Positions 8,429-16,082 of a DNA stretch of 64,000 bases are shown here, piece after piece. The translations under genes were made by a program, and so were the position numbers. The stretch's first letter is position 1, and each line of letters begins with the position of its first letter. The notes under the pieces are model-generated. The model was not told the DNA's origin, made no database searches, and saw nothing but the letters and a program-made list of their open reading frames with translations. Source of the DNA: Paenibacillus abyssi (GTDB taxonomy: Bacteria > Bacillota > Bacilli > Paenibacillales > Paenibacillaceae); contig NZ_BMGR01000007.1 of the NCBI RefSeq assembly GCF_014640295.1, positions 186,001-250,000 of the forward strand, in the 5' to 3' direction.

Positions 8429-9592
8429 TTAATGGGTTCCGCTGACGTTCAGGGTTTTATAGTCATCTGCTTTTTTGGTGCTGTCTGAGCGCTCGATTTG
8501 TTCCTGCAGCTTGGAATAGAACAGTTCCTCGTTGATCGGCAGGTCTACCCAGTTGTCCGTCCAAGTGGAAAGCAGCATCGCATTGGATAACATCAGGCCT
8601 TTTATGCCTTCTTCGCCCGGAGCGAGCAGTGGCGTATCGTGCAGGATCGCGTTAACCCAGTCCTGTGTAATGCCCAGATGCTGCGCTCCGCCGCCTGCGA
8701 TGGGGATATCGCATTTCCAGCATTCAGGCTGGCCGAATCCGCCTTTGTACGTCCTGTTAAATTCCGATTCGGGAACGCGGAGCCGCCAAAATGTCATTTG
8801 ATCGTCCTCGATGACGATTTTGCCGCGGTCGCCGGAAATTTCGAAGCGGTTCGTGCCCGGCGCTTCATAAGTGGAGGTGACAAATAATCCGGTAGCTCCG
8901 TTCTCGTATTCCACATATGCGGTGACATCGTTCTCTACCTCGATATTGCGATGCTTGCCGAAGGAGCAGAATGCGCGGACGCGAGTGGGCATGAGTCCCG
9001 TCGTCCACTGCCATAAGTCAAGCTGGTGCGGATCCTGATTGATTAATACGCCTCCGCCTTCGCCTGCCCATGTCGCGCGCCAGCCGCCGGAGTCGTAGTA
9101 GCTCTGGGCGCGGTACCAATTCGTAATAATCCAGTTGGTTCGCCGTATTTCACCGAGCTCGCCAGATGAGATCAAGTCCTTGAGCTTTGCATACATTGGA
9201 TTGGTGCGCTGATTATACATGATGCCGAATACTTTTCCGCTTGCCGCAGCGGCTTCATTCATACGCCGTACTTGGGCGGTGTATACGCCGGCCGGTTTTT
9301 CGATGAGTACGTGCAAATTGTGCTGGAGTGCAGTGATCGCTTGCTCGGGATGATCGTAATGCGGAGTACAGATCAATATGCCGTCCACCGTGCCGGATTG
9401 ACACATCTCTTCGAGGCTGGAAAATCGGGCGACATTGATGCCGAGTTCGGCTTCAGCCCAATTTAATCGTTCCGGGCGCGGATCGCATACGGCTGTCAGT
9501 ATGGCGCCTCTCACTTCATTGCGAATCAAATACTGAGCGTGTCCGGTCCCCATATTGCCAAGGCCGACGATCCCGATTCTAACGGTTTCCAT
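8429..9592 (-). CDS. Gfo/Idh/MocA-family oxidoreductase (first gene of operon)
   Basis: A 387-residue NAD(P)-dependent dehydrogenase. The N-terminus has the canonical IGIVGLGNMGTGHA nucleotide-binding loop, followed by the EKP motif (HVLIEKPAGVYTAQ) and GGGVLINQDPHQLDLWQW in the catalytic domain. The start is ATG 9592, behind GAAAGGATG; the frame stays open upstream to 9703, but that stretch crosses the promoter and cre site. It is the promoter-proximal gene of the four-gene operon and so the most directly affected by carbon catabolite control. Confidence 0.9.
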   Translation of the reverse strand: METVRIGIVGLGNMGTGHAQYLIRNEVRGAILTAVCDPRPERLNWAEAELGINVARFSSLEEMCQSGTVDGILICTPHYDHPEQAITALQHNLHVLIEKPAGVYTAQVRRMNEAAAASGKVFGIMYNQRTNPMYAKLKDLISSGELGEIRRTNWIITNWYRAQSYYDSGGWRATWAGEGGGVLINQDPHQLDLWQWTTGLMPTRVRAFCSFGKHRNIEVENDVTAYVEYENGATGLFVTSTYEAPGTNRFEISGDRGKIVIEDDQMTFWRLRVPESEFNRTYKGGFGQPECWKCDIPIAGGGAQHLGITQDWVNAILHDTPLLAPGEEGIKGLMLSNAMLLSTWTDNWVDLPINEELFYSKLQEQIERSDSTKKADDYKTLNVSGTH

Positions 9593-9621
9593 TTGTGCAC
9601 ATCCTTTCGGGAATAAGAAAA

Positions 9622-9635
9622 TCAAAGCGTTTTCA
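9622..9635 (-). promoter_or_regulatory. cre-like CcpA site at the start of the dehydrogenase operon
   Basis: Read on the minus strand, TGAAAACGCTTTGA matches 13 of 14 positions of the cre consensus TGWAANCGNTNWCA. It lies between a minus-strand TACAAT -10 box (about 9645-9650) and the start codon at 9592. That position suits road-block repression by CcpA in glucose. Confidence 0.65.
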
Positions 9636-9766
9636 TTTTTTTTATTGTAACATGGATTTGATCTGAAAAACTTTACCTCGGTTATCCGATCTGACGTACT
9701 CATTTAACTGTGGTTGTACTGAGCAATACAAACAAAAATATAAACTGTGAATATGCCGTTAAACGT

Positions 9767-9806
9767 AAAGGAACCGTCGGGGAGATGAATCCCTGACGGT
9801 TCCTTT
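9767..9806 (-). terminator. Terminator after the LytTR gene
   Basis: A 17-bp stem, including one G-T wobble, has arms AAAGGAACCGTC and GACGGTTCCTTT and a short loop (9767-9806). It lies downstream of the leftward LytTR gene and before the dehydrogenase operon promoter. The T-tract is short. Confidence 0.65.
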
Positions 9807-9852
9807 AATTGCTCTTACGCTGCCAAAGGCGGCAGCAGCCGTTGCTGTTTGT

Positions 9853-10185
9853 TTAAGAACGCATAATGTCCTTGATCAACTGCTGTTTTCTGCGGGTGAC
9901 GGGGATCGCTTTGCAATCGCCGTTTTTCTGGCCGAAATAGAGATGATCATCTTCGACGGAGCTGATTTTCCCGACATTCACGTAACAGTCCGATCTGACT
10001 TGGACAAAACCGGTCTCGGCAACTAATTTTTGCAATTGTTCGGCAGACATCCTTTTCTTTATATGATAGTTCCTGCCATGAAAGCTGACTAAGTTATGCG
10101 ACCCGACTTTGAAAAAAAGAATGTCCGTTGCTACCTCAAATTCATACACACTTTTGGCTTCCAACGCTACACTCATCATTTTCAA
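9853..10185 (-). CDS. Stand-alone LytTR DNA-binding domain protein
   Basis: A 110-residue protein that consists essentially of one LytTR domain: LFFKVGSHNLVSFHGRNYHI, then LVAETGFVQVRSDCYVNVGKI and the C-terminal PVTRRKQQLIKDIM. There is no receiver or membrane domain, so its signal must come through its own level or a partner. LytTR proteins bind paired direct repeats and often control virulence, bacteriocin or cell-surface genes. Its promoter carries a perfect cre site, linking it to carbon status. The divergent neighbour is the PDZ-Lon protease gene; control of that gene is possible but not shown. Confidence 0.85.
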   Translation of the reverse strand: MKMMSVALEAKSVYEFEVATDILFFKVGSHNLVSFHGRNYHIKKRMSAEQLQKLVAETGFVQVRSDCYVNVGKISSVEDDHLYFGQKNGDCKAIPVTRRKQQLIKDIMRS

Positions 10186-10219
10186 GCTCCCCCCATAAGA
10201 GAATTAACAAATAATAATT

Positions 10220-10238
10220 TGTTAGCGCTTACATTATA
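10220..10238 (-). promoter_or_regulatory. Perfect cre site overlapping the -10 box of the LytTR gene
   Basis: On the minus strand TGTAAGCGCTAACA (10233-10220) matches the cre consensus TGWAANCGNTNWCA at every position. It shares one base with a TATAAT -10 box (10238-10233). A CcpA dimer here would cover the transcription start, so strong glucose repression is expected. Confidence 0.75.
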
Positions 10239-10271
10239 TCATACCTAGATGGGGTGTGAAAGGGTTTTCTT

Positions 10272-10301
10272 TTGTCGAATCATTGTTTATAAGCATATAA
10301 T
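10272..10301 (+). promoter_or_regulatory. Candidate SigA promoter for the PDZ-Lon protease gene
   Basis: TTGTCG (10272-10277) and a perfect TATAAT (10296-10301) are separated by 18 bp, upstream of the ATG at 10427. The untranslated leader would be about 120 nt. Confidence 0.5.
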
Positions 10302-10426
10302 AGCTGCTTTGTATGCGTCTGCCTTTCGTCAAACAGGTTAATAAATCGCAAGAGTGATCCATGAAATGGTATGATAAGGTAAATTTCGATTCGTCATGCA
10401 GCAGCATGGAGGGGGCGGGGACAATT

Positions 10427-11872
10427 ATGAGACGTTGGCAGCAAATGTACGTATATGGAATGGCGGCAGCCATTTTGTTGTTTGTGTTGGGTGAATTGAT
10501 CTGGCTGCCGGACCGGTTCCGCTTCGGTCCCTCATTATATTTGATCGACCTGCTGGATAGCTTGATATACCTGCTGCTGATTCCCCCGATGTTATGGATG
10601 GTTGCTTCAATTGACGGGATTATCGCCGCGCGTAAGGAAACGGCGGCATTTATGGCTGAAGCGCGCGGCCGGGGCAAGTTTATGAAGGGTTTAAGCAAGA
10701 TTTTATATGGGGATGTATTACGGCGCGGGCTGACACTTATCGTTTCAGGCGCCGCAGCTGCCATTCTGATTGTCATGGGTGCAAGCAAGGAATTGACGCT
10801 GTCGTTAACCGTCAGTTTTATCGTGATGATGGGCTGTGGATGGCTGCTTGCTATATGGGATATTTGCGCGTATGAGTGGAGGCGCAGGCCCCGTATATTA
10901 CCATGGCGGGGCTTAAGCGGTTTGCTGCTTTCGTGCGCCATATTATGGGCCTTGTTTTGGCCGACCTCTAATCTGGTGACCTATCCGGGAGTAACGGTCA
11001 ATATGAACCGTTATGCGGTTGTCGAAGGCGGTGTCGTCAAGGGGGAAATTCTGGGCCTGCTTGTGTTTGACCGGCCGGCGTTTCCCGCTGACTGGTTGTA
11101 TGCGAAGCTGTTTCCGCACTATGTGTTCCGTCCGATTGAAAGGCTCGGTATGCCGATCGGCTCTTATGAAAGCCTGGTGAGGAACATGAAGATGGAAGCA
11201 GACGAGCTTGGAAGCGCCGTGGCGTTCCAAGCCGCGGGGATCGGCCGGGGGGCGACATCGCATGGCGCTATGGTGCTCAATGTGGAGGTTGACGGACCGG
11301 CTTACGGATATTTGCGCCCGGGTGATGTGATTATTGAGCTGAATGGCGAATCCGTAGTGTCAACCTTAGACCTCAGAGACCGGATGCGCCCTGTGCAGCC
11401 CGGTGCATATGTTCAGTTGAAGGTGCTAAGGGCAGGAGCGGAGCAATCGCTGAGGATTGAGACGGTAGAGCATCCCGATTACCCTGGCCGTTCTGCGTTC
11501 GGGATCCAGGTTATGGATGATCTGATACTTGATTTGCCGCGCAAGGTTGAGTTCCGCTCTTATTTTGCCCATGAGGGAGGACCCTCGCACGGCGCGGCGC
11601 TTGCGCTTACGCTGCTTGATCAGCTGACGCCGGGCGGCGTCACCCGAGGGAACAGGGTATTCGTTACCGGCACCATTCAAGCCGATGGTGCGGTCGGAAG
11701 AATCGGAGGGCTCCGCCAAAAAGCTTTTACAGCTGCACGCGCAGGTGCAGATGTGTTCTTTGTGCCGCGGGGACAGGAGGAGACGGCGCGGCTGGGCGCG
11801 CCTCAATTAAATATCGTTCCCGTCGGCTCGCTTAACGATATGTTGGAGTGGTTGGCTGATAATCCCAAATGA
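10427..11872 (+). CDS. Membrane-anchored PDZ-Lon (SepM/YlbL-like) serine protease with polytopic N-terminus
   Basis: The 481-residue protein begins at ATG 10427 behind GGGGCGGGG. Residues 1-190 hold about five hydrophobic helices. A PDZ domain follows near residues 275-345 (GPAYGYLRPGDVIIELNG). The S16 Lon-type protease domain covers about 375-480, with the dyad Ser387 in HEGGPSHGAAL and Lys432 in IGGLRQKAF. SepM/YlbL proteins usually have one N-terminal anchor and about 340 residues, so the multi-helix N-terminus is unusual. SepM trims a secreted signalling peptide in streptococci; the substrate here is unknown. Confidence 0.85.
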   Translation: MRRWQQMYVYGMAAAILLFVLGELIWLPDRFRFGPSLYLIDLLDSLIYLLLIPPMLWMVASIDGIIAARKETAAFMAEARGRGKFMKGLSKILYGDVLRRGLTLIVSGAAAAILIVMGASKELTLSLTVSFIVMMGCGWLLAIWDICAYEWRRRPRILPWRGLSGLLLSCAILWALFWPTSNLVTYPGVTVNMNRYAVVEGGVVKGEILGLLVFDRPAFPADWLYAKLFPHYVFRPIERLGMPIGSYESLVRNMKMEADELGSAVAFQAAGIGRGATSHGAMVLNVEVDGPAYGYLRPGDVIIELNGESVVSTLDLRDRMRPVQPGAYVQLKVLRAGAEQSLRIETVEHPDYPGRSAFGIQVMDDLILDLPRKVEFRSYFAHEGGPSHGAALALTLLDQLTPGGVTRGNRVFVTGTIQADGAVGRIGGLRQKAFTAARAGADVFFVPRGQEETARLGAPQLNIVPVGSLNDMLEWLADNPK

Positions 11873-11940
11873 GGTTTTTTATTGAATCCATAATGAGGTA
11901 TAATGGTCCTGTCAAACCGTGGGTTTAAGGAAGGAAGACG

Positions 11941-13845
11941 ATGATGTTCAATCGTAATCGGCTGCCGGGTGAATCGCATTCATACGCGGCTGACGCCAGC
12001 GGCTTTATCAGGGGGATCTGGACAAAGCCTTTTGTTATGTTCTCATGCATTATGCTGGTCAAAATCTATCTGACCTGGTTTGTCATCTTTGAAGGCGGAT
12101 GGACATGGAAGCCGCTCGTTACGGATATTTTCTCCGTATGGGTGCTGTTTTGCCTCATTGAATGGTTTGCTTCCAAGCGAAAATTAGCACTCTATATGTC
12201 GGTTAACCTTCTGGTAACGACCGTCTTTTTCGCAGCGATTATGTATTATAAATATTATGGTGTTATCGTGACCTACCATGCCTTAATGCAGGTGAATCAG
12301 GTAGCGGAAGTGAAGGACAGCGTATTCTCGCTGGTTGATCCGCAATATTTGCTGATCTTTATTGATATTATCGTGCTTAGCGTCTGGTTCTTTGCCGGAA
12401 GGATGGCGCGGGAGCGGAGAAAGCGGATCGCAAGAAAAACGCAGGGCAGATTCACTGGGGCCGCTTTTGTGTTATTAATAACTATCTGCTTTGTTAATGT
12501 ATGGCCGCATCGGGCGAGCATGAATGAATTGAATCAGGCGGCCGGAATGGGGCTGCTCAATTATGAGGCTTACACAATTATCGCCGACAGACAGGATGCA
12601 GCGGTACCTCTGGAATCCATAACGCCTGAGGTGATTCGCGAGTTGAAAGGCGTCCAGCCTTCAGTTGCACCGGAGCTCTGGGGCGCGGCCCAAGGGAAGA
12701 ACGTCATTATCATTCAATTGGAGGCATTTCAAGCCTTTTTGCTCGGTCTGGAGCTTGAAGGGCGTGAAGTGACGCCAAGGATGAATCAATTGCTCTCTGA
12801 AGGGCATTATTTCCCGACATTTTATCAGCAGGTTGGGCAAGGCAATACATCCGATGCGGAGTTTGTCGTGAACACCTCGTTCTATATTCCGCCGCGGGGA
12901 GCGGCATCACAGATATACGGGGATAAGGAGCTTCCGAGTATGCCTAAGCTGCTGCGGGAGCATGGATATTTTTCGGCGACGTTCCACACGAATGATGTAG
13001 CCTTCTGGAATCGTGACGAGATGTATAAGGCGATCGGATTTGACCGTTATTATGATCAGCCGTTTTTTGGCGATGAAGATATCATCTCGTTTGGTTCCTC
13101 CGATGAGGTGCTGTATGCGAAAACAGCCGGAGAGCTGCAGAGGTTAAGCGAGGAAGGGAAGCCGTTCTATGCCCATGTCATTGCGTTAACGGCCCATCAT
13201 CCGTTTGAAATTCCCAGCCATAAAGTCAGGATCGGGCTTCCGGAGGATTATGAAGGCACGTTCCTGGGGGATTATATGATTGCCCAGAATTATGCGGATT
13301 ACGCACTAGGCCTTTTTGTTGATGAGCTGAAAGCGAACGGGCTGTGGGAGAACAGCTTGATCGTTATATATGGCGATCATCTCGGTCTGCCGATGTATTC
13401 GCTCGATGATAAGGATGGGCAGCTCCTTCATGACATTCTTGGGCGAAAGTACGACTATTCGGACATGCTGAACATTCCATTGATCCTTTCCATTCCAGGT
13501 GTTGAGGGGCATCGTACGCTGAATCAGCCGGGGGGCCAGAGCGATATTATGCCCACTGTCGCCAACTTGCTTGGCATATCGCTAAAGGATCGCATTTATT
13601 TCGGTCAGGATCTGATAAATCAGTCCTCAAATCTGCTGCCCCAGCGATACTATCTTCCGTCCGGTTCCTTTATTAATGATAAACTTATATTCATGCCGGG
13701 CAGCGGTTACGAGGATGGGACTATCCATGCGATTGGAGATCATACCGTAACCGAATCCGACGTAACGGAAGAGCAGTATGCCCGGGCGCTTGAGCTGGCT
13801 CGTTTATCCGACAGCTACATCAGGCAGCTTCCGGAGCATAAATGA
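11941..13845 (+). CDS. Lipoteichoic acid synthase family protein (copy 1)
   Basis: A 634-residue LtaS-type enzyme. About five membrane helices (residues 30-190) precede an extracellular sulfatase-fold domain. The catalytic Thr303 is in GQGNTSDAEF, metal ligand Glu261 is in IIIQLEAFQ, and Asp479/His480 are in YGDHLGLP, close to the spacing in Staphylococcus aureus LtaS. The family transfers glycerol-phosphate from phosphatidylglycerol to build or prime lipoteichoic acid. A close paralogue follows. The gene starts at ATG 11941 after AAGGAAGG. Primase, synthase or stress-form roles cannot be told apart by eye. Confidence 0.92.
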   Translation: MMFNRNRLPGESHSYAADASGFIRGIWTKPFVMFSCIMLVKIYLTWFVIFEGGWTWKPLVTDIFSVWVLFCLIEWFASKRKLALYMSVNLLVTTVFFAAIMYYKYYGVIVTYHALMQVNQVAEVKDSVFSLVDPQYLLIFIDIIVLSVWFFAGRMARERRKRIARKTQGRFTGAAFVLLITICFVNVWPHRASMNELNQAAGMGLLNYEAYTIIADRQDAAVPLESITPEVIRELKGVQPSVAPELWGAAQGKNVIIIQLEAFQAFLLGLELEGREVTPRMNQLLSEGHYFPTFYQQVGQGNTSDAEFVVNTSFYIPPRGAASQIYGDKELPSMPKLLREHGYFSATFHTNDVAFWNRDEMYKAIGFDRYYDQPFFGDEDIISFGSSDEVLYAKTAGELQRLSEEGKPFYAHVIALTAHHPFEIPSHKVRIGLPEDYEGTFLGDYMIAQNYADYALGLFVDELKANGLWENSLIVIYGDHLGLPMYSLDDKDGQLLHDILGRKYDYSDMLNIPLILSIPGVEGHRTLNQPGGQSDIMPTVANLLGISLKDRIYFGQDLINQSSNLLPQRYYLPSGSFINDKLIFMPGSGYEDGTIHAIGDHTVTESDVTEEQYARALELARLSDSYIRQLPEHK

Positions 13846-13960
13846 CCGGTGTTCGACAGCTTTAATTGGAAAATTCAAGAAAATCGAAGATAAAATTCAT
13901 ATTTCCGCAACAAATCGTGAATTTGAACCGTTTAGAACATGAGATGGAGCTAAATTCCTT

Positions 13961-13990
13961 TTGACATCGCATGAGCTGGCGTAGCATAAT
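13961..13990 (+). promoter_or_regulatory. SigA promoter for the second LTA synthase gene
   Basis: A perfect TTGACA (13961-13966) and CATAAT (13985-13990) are separated by 18 bp. It lies in the 268-bp gap between the two LTA synthase genes, so copy 2 has its own transcript. I see no terminator in the gap. Confidence 0.65.
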
Positions 13991-14113
13991 AATTCCTGTT
14001 CAATTCAAATTCATACGAATCTTTGATGCATTTCAGGGCGATGACTATTAATCGGGAAATGGGCGGTTAGAACGGAACCGGCCTGTTTTCTTTTGGGAAA
14101 GAAGGAGAGCACA

Positions 14114-15985
14114 ATGTCACTGGCAACTTCGTTGCGGTCTTTGAAAACAAAACCGTTTGTCTTTTTTTCTATTATTCTGCTTCTTAAAAGTTATCTTGCT
14201 TATCTCGTGATATTTGACAGCGGTATTTCGTTGACGCCGCTGCTTACGGAAATTCCGTTCATTTGGCTTGTATTCTGCTTGATCGAGTGGTTTGCGACTA
14301 AACGCAAGCTGACTTACTATCTGCTCGTCAATCTGCTCGTAACGGGGATATTTTTTGCCGCCATTATGTATTATAAATATTACGGCGTTATCGTCACGTA
14401 TCACGCGCTTGATCAGGTCAATCAGGTAACGGCGGTCAAAAATAGCGTATTTTCTTTAATGGATCCCTACTATTTGTTTATCTTCACCGATATCATCATT
14501 CTCGGGTATATGTTATTTAGAAATAAAAAGATTGCTTCCTGGAAAAACTTTGCGGCCAAACGGGAGAAGAGAGGCGTTGTCATGGCGCTGTTCGTTCTGT
14601 CGTTGGTCCTATGCTTTGTGAATATTATGCCTAACCGGGCAAGCATGAATGAAATCAAGAAGGCCGAGGACATGGGCATTCTCAACTATGAGGCCTATAC
14701 AATCTTCGCCAATGATGATCAAGAATTAACGCCGATGGAAGAGATTACACAGGATGCAATTGACCGGGAAAAGGGCATTCAGCAGCCGCTTGCGCCGAAT
14801 TATTGGGGAGCAGCAAAAGGAAAAAATCTGATTATTATCCAAATGGAATCCTTCCAGGACTTTTTAATCGGGTTAAAGCTTGATGGCCAAGAGGTAACGC
14901 CAAATATGAACCGGCTGATGAAGGAAAATTTCTACTTCCCTAACTTTTACCAACAGGTGGGGCAAGGCAACACATCGGATGCGGAGTTTATTGTAAATAC
15001 GTCGTTTTACATCCCGCCGCGCGGCGCGGCATCAGGCGTATATGCGGGCAAGGAGCTTCCTAGCTTGCCGAAGCTGATGAAAGAGCTTGGTTACAGTACG
15101 GCAACATACCATACGAATGTCGTGGAGTTCTGGAATCGCGGTGAAATGTATAAGGCGCTTGGCTTCGACCGGTATTTCGATCAATCTTACTTCGGAACGG
15201 ATGATACCGTGTTTTTCGGTCCATCGGATGAAGTATTGTACAATAAGACGATAGACGAATTAAAGAAGATGCATGAATCAGGCCGTCCGTTTTATTCGCA
15301 AGTCATATCGATGACGGCCCATCATCCGTTCACGATTCCCGAGAGCAAGTATAAGATGAAGCTTCCGGAACGTTATGAGAATACTTTTGTCGGCGATTAT
15401 ATCCGCTCCCAGAATTATGCCGATTATGCGCTTGGGCTATTTATTGACGAGCTGAAGAAAAGCGGAATCTGGCAAGATAGCATGATCGTCATCTATGGCG
15501 ACCATCTCGGCTTGCCGATCTATTCTCTGGATAATGATGATAAAGCGCTCATGGCAGAAATATACGGCCGTGAATATGGTTATACGGACATGATTAACAT
15601 CCCGATGGCTATCATTTCCGAAGGGATGACTTATCCTGCCGTATTCGAGCAGATCGGCGGACAGGTGGATTTGCTGCCGACCATCGCCAATTTGATGGGC
15701 ATGTCGCTTGACAATCATATCCACTTTGGCCAGGACCTGATTAACCAAACCTATAATGTGCTTCCGCAGCGTTACTATTTGCCTTCCGGTTCCTTTGTCA
15801 GCGGCACGTCGCTGTTCATGCCGGGAAGCGGGTACGAGGACGGAACCCAATATCCGCTTTCAGGTGACGGCGGAATGGGCAGCGGCTCTTCGGAGGATGA
15901 ATACAACCGGGCGCTGAGGCTGCTCCATCTCTCGGACAGCTATGTAAGCCAACTGCCGGACCGTGAGCCAAAAACGGAAGAGTAA
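14114..15985 (+). CDS. Lipoteichoic acid synthase family protein (copy 2)
   Basis: A 623-residue paralogue of the preceding gene, with the same five-helix N-terminus and sulfatase domain. Long blocks are identical or nearly so (MYYKYYGVIVTYHAL, QQVGQGNTSDAEF, YYLPSGSF). Catalytic Thr in GQGNTSDAEF and Asp-His in YGDHLGLP are conserved. I start it at ATG 14114 behind AAGGAG rather than TTG 14093. Tandem copies point to local duplication. Bacillus subtilis has four LtaS-type proteins, so division of labour is plausible. Confidence 0.92.
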   Translation: MSLATSLRSLKTKPFVFFSIILLLKSYLAYLVIFDSGISLTPLLTEIPFIWLVFCLIEWFATKRKLTYYLLVNLLVTGIFFAAIMYYKYYGVIVTYHALDQVNQVTAVKNSVFSLMDPYYLFIFTDIIILGYMLFRNKKIASWKNFAAKREKRGVVMALFVLSLVLCFVNIMPNRASMNEIKKAEDMGILNYEAYTIFANDDQELTPMEEITQDAIDREKGIQQPLAPNYWGAAKGKNLIIIQMESFQDFLIGLKLDGQEVTPNMNRLMKENFYFPNFYQQVGQGNTSDAEFIVNTSFYIPPRGAASGVYAGKELPSLPKLMKELGYSTATYHTNVVEFWNRGEMYKALGFDRYFDQSYFGTDDTVFFGPSDEVLYNKTIDELKKMHESGRPFYSQVISMTAHHPFTIPESKYKMKLPERYENTFVGDYIRSQNYADYALGLFIDELKKSGIWQDSMIVIYGDHLGLPIYSLDNDDKALMAEIYGREYGYTDMINIPMAIISEGMTYPAVFEQIGGQVDLLPTIANLMGMSLDNHIHFGQDLINQTYNVLPQRYYLPSGSFVSGTSLFMPGSGYEDGTQYPLSGDGGMGSGSSEDEYNRALRLLHLSDSYVSQLPDREPKTEE

Positions 15986-16042
15986 CGTAACGTCTACTAC
16001 GCTTCTCCAGAATTCTCATCATTCGGGTTTATAAATAAGCTA

Positions 16043-16067
16043 AGCCTTCTCCAATATGGAGAAGGCT
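16043..16067. terminator. Bidirectional terminator between LTA synthase 2 and VanW gene
   Basis: A 10-bp perfect stem (AGCCTTCTCC/GGAGAAGGCT) with a 5-nt loop is followed by GTTTCT on the plus strand. It separates two convergent genes. Confidence 0.75.
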
Positions 16068-16082
16068 GTTTCTATTGTTTGA

